Source: Oleoguttula mirabilis
Taxonomy: Eukaryota > Ascomycota > Dothideomycetes > Mycosphaerellales > Teratosphaeriaceae
NCBI GenBank assembly: GCA_035135055.1
Contig: JAVFHQ010000001.1
Span: 992,001-1,056,000, forward strand
DNA: 64,000 bases
Direction of reading: 5' to 3'
Positions 1-9,232 of this stretch are shown in pieces (the first letter of the stretch is position 1; each line of letters begins with the position of its first letter). The notes beneath the pieces are model-generated. The model was not told the origin of the DNA and did not search any database. It worked only from the letters and a program-made list of their open reading frames with translations. Made by a program: the position numbers and the translations under genes.

Positions 1-700
1 GCAATGGGCATCGCTACCGCGCTCAACACAGCACGTCAAGTCTCTTCTCGATTGTTGCTCAACGGATCTGGAAGCCGCAAGAAGCGGAAAGACTAGCGAG
101 TCGTTCAGCGCTGCGTTCAGCTTCGCCGCAGCTGCCGTGGCTCTGGAATTGCGACAGCAGCACGGGAGGATGACAACTGCAGGAACGAAGAACGCGCGAG
201 GCGAGCGAAAAGTGTGAATGTCGTGAGGCGAGCCGGGCCAAATAAGAGCGGGTCTGCTTGCATCGATGAGCCGAGCCACCATTCGAACGAACGTTGCGTC
301 TCGTTGGGAGGGTGGCAACAGTCTCCCCGTGGTCTGCTTGCTCGCTGGGAAGACATACGGTCTTTTCGTGCCGTGCGCATTCGTGGGTGGTGGTAGGTGG
401 TACCAAGTCATGCTCTACACCAAGCTCGTTCATGGTTGAGCGCCCGGATAGGAACCATTCGTTGCACCCGGATGAGCGCTAGCATGGAGCTCACATCGCT
501 GGCACAATGCTACGCTTGGAAATCGGGCGGCCGAGCGCAGAGTCTCCCATGACGCTTCATGACAGACGTTCTCTGCCTTGCGTTTCGTGGGTCATTCATC
601 GCGCATTGGTTCAAGAGCTCCAAGGTGCGTAAAAGCTGTCTCTGGGCGATCCTGCGCGACCAAGTCAGACGACATCCATGACTCACTCCCATGCACTGAC
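1..700. other. Left-edge stretch, no gene recognised
   Basis: This is the 3' flank of the UstYa-like gene that ends at 701. The open frames here are short, overlap on both strands and show no recognisable domain or low-complexity protein signature, so I treat them as chance. No repeat or structural RNA was recognised. Confidence 0.5.
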
Positions 701-1685
701 CTACTTACCATCACGATTCCGCGGCTTCACAGCCGTACTCCCGTTAAACCTCTCGGTCGCCCAGTCTCTTACATCCCAGAAGTTCCGACAGGTGTGCACC
801 TGACTCGAGTTGATGTAATTCTGGCCGATCCCGTCGAACCACTGGGTTGGAATGGGCGTCAAATCCGAGTAGCACATCGCAAGTTGCCGGAGGTGGTCAA
901 TGCAATGCGCGGCGTGCATCACGCCGTTCTGCGGATCCTGCGGGTAGACATGTGGATACAACGTCGTGCGGAGATGGTTCAAACAGTGCAGGGTATGCAA
1001 GACATCCAACCCGGCTACATAGCCGCCGTGATGAACGTTCCAATACTTCGCGGGCGGATACCCCGAGGTATCTGAGCCGTAAGCGCGACGGGCTTCCTCG
1101 TCTGAGAGGAGGAAGTAGCGGTCTTCGGCCAGCTCGTCCCAGGCAACATCGACTTCGGAGTTGGAGCCGACGTATTTCATGCTTGGAGAGTCGGTGGGGA
1201 TGAAGCCGTGACGCGCTTTGAAGTCGAGACTGCCGTTGAAGCGTTGGGTTTGAAGGCGGATGGCTGGACGGGCGATGTCTGTGGCGTCATGGCCTGTTAG
1301 CGCAGACCAGATTGTCGATGGTCGGTACTCGCTCACCAAGATCCGTGGTATACCCAGCCGCGAAGTTTCCCAGCGCATGGTTCCGGCTCTGGGTCGTTCG
1401 GGTAAAGACATATGTGCACACAGAAGCCAACACAAGCGACAGGAACCAGGAGAGCGAAAGCAAGAGATTGCCAACCCTTCTCGTTTTGGGCGGCGCAAAA
1501 GCACTCGAATGCTCCTTTTCCTCTTCAAGCAATGGCTCCACGACCTGCAGTTCCTGCTTATCCCGCGCCTCGTGCTGGAAGTCAATCCTCGCAACGGACG
1601 ACCTCTGCCGAACGTGCCCTCTGCCTGATGCGGGCTCAAGGTAGATCGCTGGCGAGCCCAAGTCTTGCTGCTGAAGCCTGAACAT
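701..1685 (-). CDS. UstYa-like DUF3328 membrane protein
   Basis: Spliced gene of 313 aa. Exon 1 is 1685-1337, the intron is 1336-1294 (43 bases, GTGAGC..CTAACAG), and exon 2 is 1293-701. The splice joins GYTTDL to GHDATDIARP in frame. A single hydrophobic helix lies near residues 72-95, preceded by a polar cytosolic tail. The C-terminal half carries two HxxHC motifs, HTLHCLNHLR and HAAHCIDHLR, which are the signature of the DUF3328/UstYa family. Characterised members (ustiloxin, cyclochlorotine) are membrane-anchored oxidases or cyclases that modify RiPP peptides; others act in other secondary pathways. No precursor peptide or other cluster gene is visible to the right, so any cluster would lie to the left of the window. 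The start at 1685 is preferred because it gives a usual-length cytosolic tail; an in-frame ATG at 1745 is possible. The family call is strong; the substrate is unknown. Confidence 0.85.
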
Positions 1686-2402
1686 AATGGTGTGGTGTGA
1701 GAAGAGAGGAGATGGGAGGGCAGACAGGAGGCAAAAGGAGCGCACGCTGGCCGATGAAGTAACTAACCCACAGGGCGGCTCCCGATTGATCTACTTGCGA
1801 CATGTGCCTGACCCAGTAGTGCCCGGCACCTGCAGCTGTCGCATAAACGTCTGAGATAAGCTCATGGGTAACAGAGGCTTGATTGAAAGCTTGATTGGCT
1901 GTTTCAGTCGAGGACTAGCGACGTGCCTGAGCTGTGAAGCGCGTGTGGAAATTTCTGCGACGCGGTCTGCGTGCCGTTTGCATATCCGCCCGCGTGTGGC
2001 TGTCCCGGGGTCACCTATTCGCTAGCGGTAAGGTCGATGATGCTATCATGGCGAAGATGAGACGGGGAGCCTGCTGCGATTCTATGTGATACACTCGAGC
2101 ATTGTCGCAACTCGGTGACCAGAGAAAGAGCGATGTGATGCATGGGATGGCATGAATGAGTTGAGGGAGGGGAGGAGGCGGGGAAGGAGAGAGAGACAGT
2201 GGCGGTGCAAGAGATGAGGTGGACCCTCTGCACGTGACTGGCGGGCAGGTTCCGCGATCGAAATCTTGGCCAGCGAACATTTCTTTCTATCTCTCGCGCG
2301 TGGCCAACGGTGCACAGATTGAACCGCATACCCCTTCGTACCTTGCCACCTAGAACAGCACCCATACTCACCCAAGTCTGCACACACCCGCTCCCGCCCG
2401 CC
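1686..2402. promoter_or_regulatory. Divergent intergenic region, UstYa-like / MAK16
   Basis: About 700 bases between two divergent starts. It should contain both promoters and the 5' leaders. No specific factor site can be claimed. The overlapping reverse ORFs at 2015-2756 are shadows of MAK16 and its leader. Confidence 0.4.
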
Positions 2403-3494
2403 ATGGCCTCCGACGAGATCGTGTGGCACATCATCAACCAGCAGTTCTGCTCCTTCAAACTCAAATTGCCCGGCAACAGCTCCTCCCACCAGAAGTCCAC
2501 CAAGAGCAACTTCTGCCGCAACGAGCACAACGTCACCGGCCTGTGCAACCGCCAGAGCTGCCCGCTCGCCAACTCTCGCTATGCCACCATCCGCGCCGAC
2601 CCTGCGACAGGCAGGCTGTACCTGTACATCAAAACGACCGAGCGAAGCCACATGCCGAACAAGTGGTGGGAGAAGATCCGGTTGAGCGGGAACTATACGA
2701 AGGCGTTGCAGCAGGTGGACGAGCGGTTGATCTACTGGCCGAAGTTCCTGCTGCACAAGTGCAAGCAGCGGTTGACAAGGCTGACGCAGGTGCGCGTGCG
2801 GGCGCAGAGGCTGGCGAAGGAGCAGGAGAGGCTTGGGGAGACGATGGTCACGCGGATGGCGCCGAAGGTGCGAAGGCGGGAGGAGACTCGGGAGCGGAAG
2901 GCAGAGGCGGCGGCGAAGATCGAGAGGGCGATCGAGAGGGAGTTGGTGGAGAGGCTGCGGAGTGGCGCGTATGGCGATCGGCCGCTGAATGTGGAAGAGA
3001 ATGTGTGGAAGAAGGTTATGCGGGGCTTGGAGCAGTCGAAGGAGGGTGTGTTGGATGAGGATCTGGACCAGGGTATCGAGGAGGAGGATGAGGAGTACGA
3101 GAAGGAGTATGAGCGGGAGCCGGGCATGGCTGAGGAGGACGCGGACGTGGAGTTCGTGAGCGATATCGACGAGTCGGATGATGAGGCAGGGGATATGGAG
3201 GAGTTTGATGATTGGCTTGGCGGCCAGAGCGGAGACGAGGATGCGGCGTCCGATGTAGCCTCTGATGCCGCCTCAGACGAAGATGAGCAAGCGAGCGAGG
3301 ACGGCGATGGAGATGAGGGAGACGATGGTGACGACACAGCCGCGCTCAAGAAGAAGCTCGATAGCCTGAAGCGCAAGCGGCCCACCGCTCCTGTCCCGAA
3401 GGCACGCAAGAAGCCTTCGAAGGGACCAAAGACGAATATCGAGTACGAGTACGTGCCGGAGCCGGCACAGCGGGAGATGCTCTTGGCCAAATAG
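2403..3494 (+). CDS. MAK16: MAK16 ribosome biogenesis protein
   Basis: 363 aa from the ATG at 2403 (MASDEIVWH), which matches the family N-terminus. An upstream in-frame ATG at 2310 would add 31 residues unlike the family and is rejected. Residues 1-130 hold the Mak16/Rpl28e-like domain, with IVWHIINQQFCSFK, FCRNEHNVTGLCNR, QSCPLANSRYATI and a WWEKIRLSGNY segment. The middle is a basic coiled region. The last third is very acidic (runs of E/D), followed by a basic KRKRPTAPVPKARKKPSK tail. Mak16 is a nucleolar factor needed for 27S pre-rRNA stability and 60S subunit assembly. The single-exon ORF is intact. Confidence 0.95.
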   Translation: MASDEIVWHIINQQFCSFKLKLPGNSSSHQKSTKSNFCRNEHNVTGLCNRQSCPLANSRYATIRADPATGRLYLYIKTTERSHMPNKWWEKIRLSGNYTKALQQVDERLIYWPKFLLHKCKQRLTRLTQVRVRAQRLAKEQERLGETMVTRMAPKVRRREETRERKAEAAAKIERAIERELVERLRSGAYGDRPLNVEENVWKKVMRGLEQSKEGVLDEDLDQGIEEEDEEYEKEYEREPGMAEEDADVEFVSDIDESDDEAGDMEEFDDWLGGQSGDEDAASDVASDAASDEDEQASEDGDGDEGDDGDDTAALKKKLDSLKRKRPTAPVPKARKKPSKGPKTNIEYEYVPEPAQREMLLAK

Positions 3495-4122
3495 GCAATG
3501 GAGCGAATTAGCAAACTTGTTTACGACATAGTGCAGCGAGTATATGCTGGAGCGCCGCAGTGTGGTTATTGCTCGCTGAGGCCATCCACCACGATGAGAA
3601 GCGAACGAGATCGAAATTACTCAGTACACTTTCACTTGCTACTCCTATCCCGTTGAATGCTCTTGGGTGTAACCCTATGCTAAGCGTACGATTGGAGTTG
3701 CCACTTCGCTGACCCACAAAGCTATCATTGCTTACTCACAACTTCGGTCACTTGCGAGATCTGTTAAGCCCAAAGCGTTTGCTGTACCTGCAGCCCCTGC
3801 GCGGTGCTCCCCTATACCTCAACTCCTCCAGCTTGCTCTGCGCGGTGGCCACTGGGTCGTAGCTGAGGGTCAGAGCATTGGGTAGGGTCACGTGCCAAAA
3901 GACAGCCACTGCACCGACATGTCGTTTGCTCCGAACCGTATGGGGCGATTCACGCCTGCCGACTTTGCCGCCTGTTGAGAAGAAGGAAGGCCTATGTCTT
4001 CTGGCGTCTTCCTTCTGGAGATCTGTCCAGCCGTTCAAGGCGGCCTGCGTGATGTACTCTGAAGAAAGCCGCCCGCATGCATTCCAATCGAGCGGTTTGA
4101 TTCGGACTGTTCCGACTGCGCA
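3495..4122. other. Intergenic stretch, nothing recognised
   Basis: Lies between the 3' end of MAK16 and the 3' end of the convergent hypothetical gene. Only short frames with no family resemblance are present. The 96-codon minus frame at 3748-4038 has no support. Confidence 0.4.
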
Positions 4123-4677
4123 TCAGTCTGCACTCCGCGAGATAGTCTTCTCATCTTCGTGCGTCTTGCGCTCCAGGATGCGGTCGGGCTTAGCTGCCGT
4201 CAACTTGAATAGCGTCCCGATCCCGCGCAGTTTGCCGACGACCGCTTTGATGCACCGCATGCAGTCCAGCGGCTCTCTGGGCACGCCGGTCGGCCGACTC
4301 GCCTTCTCAGCCTCGAACTCGAAGCGCACTTTCGCTCCCTTGCGCTCTAGCCAATCCCTGGCCTCCTCCCAGTCAGTGCGTAATGGGTGGACCCACAGCT
4401 CGTCGCCCAGATGCAGGATCACTATCGTGCCGGTGACTTTCGCGCCAGTGACGTTCAATTCCGGGAACGCGAATACGGCGAGCAGTTGGAGTTCGAGATG
4501 AACATCTTCGTACGTCGCGCCGGCGTGAATGAAGACGGTGCCTCCGTCTGGTTTATTGTCTTTGATGGTCTCGCGGTGGATGTACGATGTGTGGACGTAC
4601 GGCGTGACTTTGACGTGGCTGACAAGGAAGCCTGGTCGAAGTCTGGGAAGCCACAGTTGGGTAGAGGGCACTGCCAC
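4123..4677 (-). CDS. Hypothetical protein, 184 aa
   Basis: Uninterrupted 184-codon frame. I do not recognise the family. The composition is that of a folded soluble protein: mixed hydrophobic and charged residues, no low complexity, and alternating beta-like segments around VFAFPELNVTGAKVTGTIVI. An amphipathic WEEARDWLERKGAKVRFEFEAEK segment and a Lys/Arg-rich C-terminus follow. There is one CMRC pair near residue 140 and no signal peptide. It is divergent from the small gene starting at 4878, about 200 bases away. It could be a lineage-restricted gene; the start and the absence of introns are uncertain. Confidence 0.5.
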   Translation of the reverse strand: MAVPSTQLWLPRLRPGFLVSHVKVTPYVHTSYIHRETIKDNKPDGGTVFIHAGATYEDVHLELQLLAVFAFPELNVTGAKVTGTIVILHLGDELWVHPLRTDWEEARDWLERKGAKVRFEFEAEKASRPTGVPREPLDCMRCIKAVVGKLRGIGTLFKLTAAKPDRILERKTHEDEKTISRSAD

Positions 4678-4877
4678 CTTTGCGTAGATACCTACCTTGC
4701 CGCCGCAACTAGAAAGCCTACACTCCCATGTAAGTCACGACCATAACACATCGCATTCGAACAGGTTGTACCCTCACGTGACTGCGTCTCAATCCCCAGT
4801 CAATCAATCCTTGCACAGCTTGGAGTCTCCACCAGGCCAGCTCGTTAAGTATTCAACCACCTCCACCTCCACACCAG

Positions 4878-5114
4878 ATGCTCTTCGACCCGCGCTTCAT
4901 CGGCGCCAACGCAACTAACGAGACGCGCGACGCCTGGGCCGAAGACCAGTGGCCGCACATCAAGCTCATCTGGGCCTTCCTCATCCTCCTGCACTTCGCC
5001 GCGCTGCTGCACGTGGATCCGGTCGTCGTGCATTGGCTGTGCGTGCTGCTGCGGCGGGTCAACGACTCGGCGGCGCCGGTGGTGCAGAGCGTGCCGGAGC
5101 ACTACCTGCTGTGA
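4878..5114 (+). CDS. Small single-pass membrane protein, 78 aa
   Basis: Short frame starting MLFDPRFIGANATNETRDAW. It has one strong hydrophobic segment, LIWAFLILLHFAALL, at about residues 30-44 and a second hydrophobic stretch, VVVHWLCVLL. One N-glycosylation-type NAT site and one NET site precede the helix. There is no recognised family. The codon choice is strongly C/G-ending like the neighbouring real genes, which supports coding. It lies 217 bases upstream of the Mso1 gene on the same strand. It could instead be the last exon of a longer gene. Confidence 0.45.
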   Translation: MLFDPRFIGANATNETRDAWAEDQWPHIKLIWAFLILLHFAALLHVDPVVVHWLCVLLRRVNDSAAPVVQSVPEHYLL

Positions 5115-5331
5115 GAGAGTCACCGCCGGTAGGTGACAGGGCTGGCGAGAGTGGTGTCGGTGTGAGGCTGTGAGCACGGCAGCTTCGGGAGCTTGGCCCG
5201 CAATCCCAGCTTCACAGCCACGAAGCCACGCCGTCACCACGAGCACATGCACCGTCTCGAAACTTGCCCTCACCGACACGCACACGCCCGGACGGTCTAG
5301 GCCATCGTAGGCGCTGTCAGATCACAACATC

Positions 5332-6069
5332 ATGTCATCCTACCTCTCCAACCTCCTCACCCAGACAACGTCCCGCTACAACACGCTGCGCCGCACCCTC
5401 CTCTCCAACGAAGACGACGGCGACACCGAGGACGACTCGCACATCTCCCGTGTACTGCGCGCCTACTACACCGAGAAAGGGCGGCCCTTCCCGCCATGGC
5501 TGCCTCCGGACCCGAACGACCGGCGGGCGATCACACCTCAGCCTTATGCGCAGCCGCAACAGCAGGGTGGACAGTACTTTGCGAACGTTGGGCAGGGTGG
5601 GAGGAGTCAGCACTCTGGCGTGCAAGCCCAGCATCAGGCGGGCAACAGAGGGAGTCTGAGCGACCTGTGGGACCCGGCGCCGGCTGCGCAGCCGAGTAGT
5701 AACGGGCCTACGCAACCGCAGAGTCTACGTGCCGGTAGGAGACCTGTCGCGCCGGCACAACCGAGTAGCAATACACTTGCGCCTCCACAGGCGAGACCAC
5801 TGCCATCACAACGGGCCGGCAGCTACCAGAGTGTGCAAAGCCAGCATAACTCTCGGCCGTCGATGGAGCCGAGTCCGCCTTCGAGTAGTGGTGGAGGCAG
5901 CACGGCGCAAGAGAGGCTAAAGGCGCGCTTGTGGGGTGGAGCAAGGGGTGGGAGCTCGAACAGTGTCAGTACGCTCGGAAGTATGGGCGCGTCTGAGCGG
6001 AGCAGTGGTGGCAATGCGTATGATACTGGTGGCGGAAGTGGTGGGAGAAGGTACGGGAGGGAGGGATAG
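5332..6069 (+). CDS. MSO1: Mso1-like Sec1-binding protein
   Basis: 245 aa. The first 60 residues match the Sec1-binding region of Mso1: SNLLTQTTSRYNTLRRTLL, then the acidic DDGDTEDDSHISRVLRAYY, then EKGRPFPPWLPPDP. In yeast Mso1 binds the Sec1/Munc18 protein and promotes SNARE assembly at exocytic sites. The rest is disordered, rich in Q, P, S and G, and ends in a basic GGRRYGREG. A short KARLWGGARGG motif near residue 200 resembles the conserved C-terminal patch of fungal homologs. It is a single exon, and the ATG at 5332 begins directly at the conserved domain. The family call rests on the N-terminal motif. Confidence 0.85.
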   Translation: MSSYLSNLLTQTTSRYNTLRRTLLSNEDDGDTEDDSHISRVLRAYYTEKGRPFPPWLPPDPNDRRAITPQPYAQPQQQGGQYFANVGQGGRSQHSGVQAQHQAGNRGSLSDLWDPAPAAQPSSNGPTQPQSLRAGRRPVAPAQPSSNTLAPPQARPLPSQRAGSYQSVQSQHNSRPSMEPSPPSSSGGGSTAQERLKARLWGGARGGSSNSVSTLGSMGASERSSGGNAYDTGGGSGGRRYGREG

Positions 6070-6156
6070 AGGGCAGTGTGATCGTGCTACTAGCGAGGTG
6101 TTGGGGCGTTTTGTACATGCCCGCGAGCGTATGACATGCTCGCTATCTTGGGTATC

Positions 6157-6184
6157 GATAGACTGAGAACGATAGACTGAGAAC
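6157..6184. repeat. 14-base tandem duplication
   Basis: The unit GATAGACTGAGAAC occurs twice head to tail without a mismatch, at 6157-6170 and 6171-6184. It lies about 90 bases after the MSO1 stop codon and so is probably in its 3' flank. Confidence 0.9.
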
Positions 6185-6454
6185 ATCCAACATCGAAACA
6201 GCAACCCTTGTGCTGGTAATGACCCGATCCTCGAACCATGGGATGCGTGATGGAGTCATGATGGGTGACTCCAGCAACACAGGATCCGCCACCACGGTTG
6301 ACATGAAAACATCTCCAACTTCTCGAATCGTGGTGTCGGATTCGTCTCCAGGGTATTGGGTATTCTATCCATGGTAGAGAGTCTGGCATCCGTGATTTTT
6401 GTCTTCCCAGCCGCACGCACCGATGCATAATTCAAGTTCTTTCTCCCTCTTCTG

Positions 6455-6526
6455 AGGCGTGTGAACTTCCTCAAGAAGAGGTGTATGAACTCCCTCAAGA
6501 AGAGGCGTGTGAACTTCCTCCCCAAA
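6455..6526. repeat. 24-base minisatellite, three copies
   Basis: Three head-to-tail units at 6455-6478, 6479-6502 and 6503-6526, each starting AGGCGTGTGAAC or a close variant. Unit 2 differs from unit 1 at a few positions; unit 3 diverges in its last six bases. The unit length is a multiple of three and stays open on both strands. On the plus strand it reads as repeats like RRVNFLKK, and on the minus strand like FTRLFLRE. Confidence 0.9.
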
Positions 6527-6739
6527 CCTGCCCATCCAGTGGATACCAGTCAGAGTTGCTCATATCAACTTGAGGCCCTGTCCGCCATCCACGCATACCA
6601 CAGCTAAGATGGAGAACTCAACCACCACAGAGGCCCACTCGGTCGAAGTGCCGTTGCCTCCGCCAGCAGTCCTCTTCAGGCCACCGCGAAGCCTTTCGCA
6701 AGCAATGGACAAGCATGGAGCCATAGTACCACATTGGCG

Positions 6740-7525
6740 ATGCCTACGATGCCCACGATGCAGCAGTGGGCTGAACCTCGTGCTCAACAGGCGCAGCTGG
6801 CATACGCTAGCAACACATTCGGCGGCCTCGGAGCTGAGAACTACCTGCCACCTACGAGGCAACAAAGCCTTGGCTACTTCTTCGGGCTGCAAGCCAACCG
6901 CGGCTTGGAAAGGAGGGTCGTAGCGAGGACGCAAGATAGAGCGCAAGCTATGTATGCCAGCGGTGTCCCGAACGCCACCACGGGAGAGAAGGTGGTGGAA
7001 AGAAAGTCCTTGATCGCAAATGGCCATGGGTCTTTTGGGGCAGATGGGGGACTGATCGTGCCCAGCGGCAAAGCTGGAAGTACGAACGAGACGAAGTGGA
7101 GACTGATTGTGCCGAATCGCAAGCCTGGAGATGCAAAGGGGAGCAAAGTACGGGCTGAGGCAGCAGAGATTGTCCCGCCCAAACTCGGCCGTGTGGATTC
7201 GGAGCCGGAAACGATTGTGGAAGAAGAAAAAGAGGAGGAAGAGGAGGGCGTAAAGCTGGAACCATGGCTGCCACGCGCGAAAATGGCTATAACTACGACG
7301 ACCGTCTCGACACGAGAGAGCTGTCTTCAGGAAAGGCAGGATGCGCTGCACCAAGTTCTTCACTCTAGACCGGCTAGTGGTGAGGTCCAGGACGACATTT
7401 GCGTTAGTTACGGCGGCCGGGTTGGTGGAGTTCTAATAAGGCGACACTGCTTGCGCATCGCCCGCCGGCCGTCGAGCTGCCCGTTGACTAGAGCGCTCCG
7501 TGGCCCAAGGAGGTGGTATATGTGA
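6740..7525 (+). CDS. Hypothetical protein (weak gene model)
   Basis: Open frame of about 260 codons; the first ATG in frame is at 6740. No family is recognised. The product is hydrophilic, with a run of E/K near codons 155-170 and three spaced hydrophobic tags LIVPS, LIVPN and EIVPP that look like a weak internal repeat. The last 80 residues (Arg- and Cys-rich) look less protein-like and may be non-coding. A second frame starting at 6609 (MENSTTTEAHSVEVP) could be an upstream exon joined by an intron with an acceptor near 6726, but I could not fix the donor. The gene may be lineage-specific or degenerate. Confidence 0.35.
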   Translation: MPTMPTMQQWAEPRAQQAQLAYASNTFGGLGAENYLPPTRQQSLGYFFGLQANRGLERRVVARTQDRAQAMYASGVPNATTGEKVVERKSLIANGHGSFGADGGLIVPSGKAGSTNETKWRLIVPNRKPGDAKGSKVRAEAAEIVPPKLGRVDSEPETIVEEEKEEEEEGVKLEPWLPRAKMAITTTTVSTRESCLQERQDALHQVLHSRPASGEVQDDICVSYGGRVGGVLIRRHCLRIARRPSSCPLTRALRGPRRWYM

Positions 7526-9232
7526 CGCCGAGACACGCCGAAGGGTTTGTCGTGGTCGCGCACTGCAGGATACCAGATCGTCCGCAAGCCGGGAGGGATT
7601 GTCGTCGCCATGCATACAGCATCGGTTGAGACCGGTCGGGCACCAATAGCCTCTCACGCGGAGCGTTCCACGCCATCGCGACCGTCGTGCGAGGTTCCAG
7701 TCCAGTCATGAACATCCTGAAGGGACACATCACTGTTCAACACCAGGCAGCCGCGACTATGCTGGGCTGGGAACCAGCGCGAATCTCTTGGTGAAGGAAC
7801 GATCATACGCAGTACTGGCAAACAGTGTTTCCACGACAGTACCTGTGCCATACAGGTTCAAGTGTTCAAGGCTTCAAGGTTGGAGATGTGGTCACTGGTA
7901 ACGTCGTGGTCGACGCTCAAGTGGCTCCCAGAATGGCAAGAGTTGCCGTCCTGCTACAGTGCTGCAGCCAAGCGGCTGACTGCTGACCTTTCCGGCCGCA
8001 TTGCGGGATCCATGCGGACTGCGTGTGCCGCCGGTACCAGTGCTATCGGGGACGAGTTCAGAGCGCATCGCGTCACCGGAAGGTATCAAAGGCGAACACC
8101 CCCGTCGGGTCCGTTTCCTGAGCGACAGCACGTGACCATCTCGAACAATCGCCATCTCTCCGAGTACTCGGCGAATAACAAATCTGCGTTTCCCTCGGGT
8201 GCCTGAAATGCGGCTCTGAGCGGAGCTTTCCAGGCTCTCCACTAAATCTCCAGACTCTGTGCCACTAATGTACTGTAGTCTGTGGGACGTAGCCGTCACG
8301 TAGGCCATGGCGTGGGCACTGGGCAGCGTGCCCCTCTCCCGACCCCAGAGACTAGGGTTCCGACAATCGACACGCTCGAGCCTTTTTTGGTGACAGACCA
8401 CGAAAGCGAGACCGGCGTTGGTCATTCCGCAATACATCCTTTGCTAAAATACATCGGTCCCGCAGCTACTCTCCAAGGTCGATGCCTAGAACATCAGGTG
8501 GATCGCGAATGAAGGGATGGGTCATGAATGTCAGAGGAGGATTGCTACGTTGGTACGGTACGGTATTAGATTCAGCGCCCCGCTCGGTTGGTGATCGGAA
8601 CAGGACGCGTGGGCAATCCGGGACAGGCGCGGATCAAAATTGTGAGATGGTGGTCTGGAGAGAAGATCTTGCGGTGGCTTTGAGGCTTGAGGCTTGAGCT
8701 GCGAGCGGGCACAGGGCCACAGGCACAGGCTCACAGAGTCAGACGAGGTGGGGTTGACGGCAGCTTGACCCGGTACATCGTCACTTGTAGCTCTCCACTG
8801 TTTGAAGCGCGCCATCAGTGCAGTGTGTTGGCAGGTGGCCGCGTGCCCTGCCGACTTGTAACCGACAATCAATGAGAGCTTTTTCGCACAAAGCTCCACC
8901 AAGCTACTCGAGCAGCGTGAGTATTTAGGTGGCGGCGTGATCTATGTCGCCCTCGCTGCAGCATCCATACTCACCTCGTTCCAAATCTTCCACAAACAGA
9001 CCGTTGCGGCGCGTCAGAATCCAAGGGCACCGGCAAGTCTACCCCCGCAGTTTCCGCAACTGGATAAGCATCCAAGCTTTCCGCACGATCGGCTGTTTGG
9101 AGGAGACAGCGCTAACGCGGCGATGATGGCAGGCATTACTGAGAGCTTCCCAAGAGCTACATAAGATATCCCGGGCTTCCCTTCTCAGCTGAGTTTGAGA
9201 AACCCTCCTATCCCTCTCTCCACTCCACGACA
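7526..9232. other. 1.7 kb stretch without a convincing gene
   Basis: Several overlapping frames of 60-180 codons exist on both strands (the longest is minus, 7892-8437), but none has a domain, a signal peptide or a plausible composition. The last few hundred bases are the FDH promoter. No strongly AT-rich decay typical of repeat-induced point mutation is evident by eye. Confidence 0.4.

Larger units (their letters stand above)
6070..6608. other. Intergenic stretch with small tandem repeats
   Basis: Between MSO1 and the next weak gene. It contains a 14-base perfect tandem duplication (6157-6184) and a 24-base, three-copy repeat (6455-6526), listed separately. No convincing gene. An 89-codon minus frame at 6256-6525 runs through the repeat. 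Confidence 0.5.

Noticed and set aside
2732..3514. 260-codon Ser-rich minus frame
   Set aside because: Antisense shadow of the acidic C-terminus of MAK16.
7892..8437. 181-codon minus-strand frame
   Set aside because: Overlaps other frames, has no domain or regular composition, and lies in a stretch with equally long frames on the other strand.
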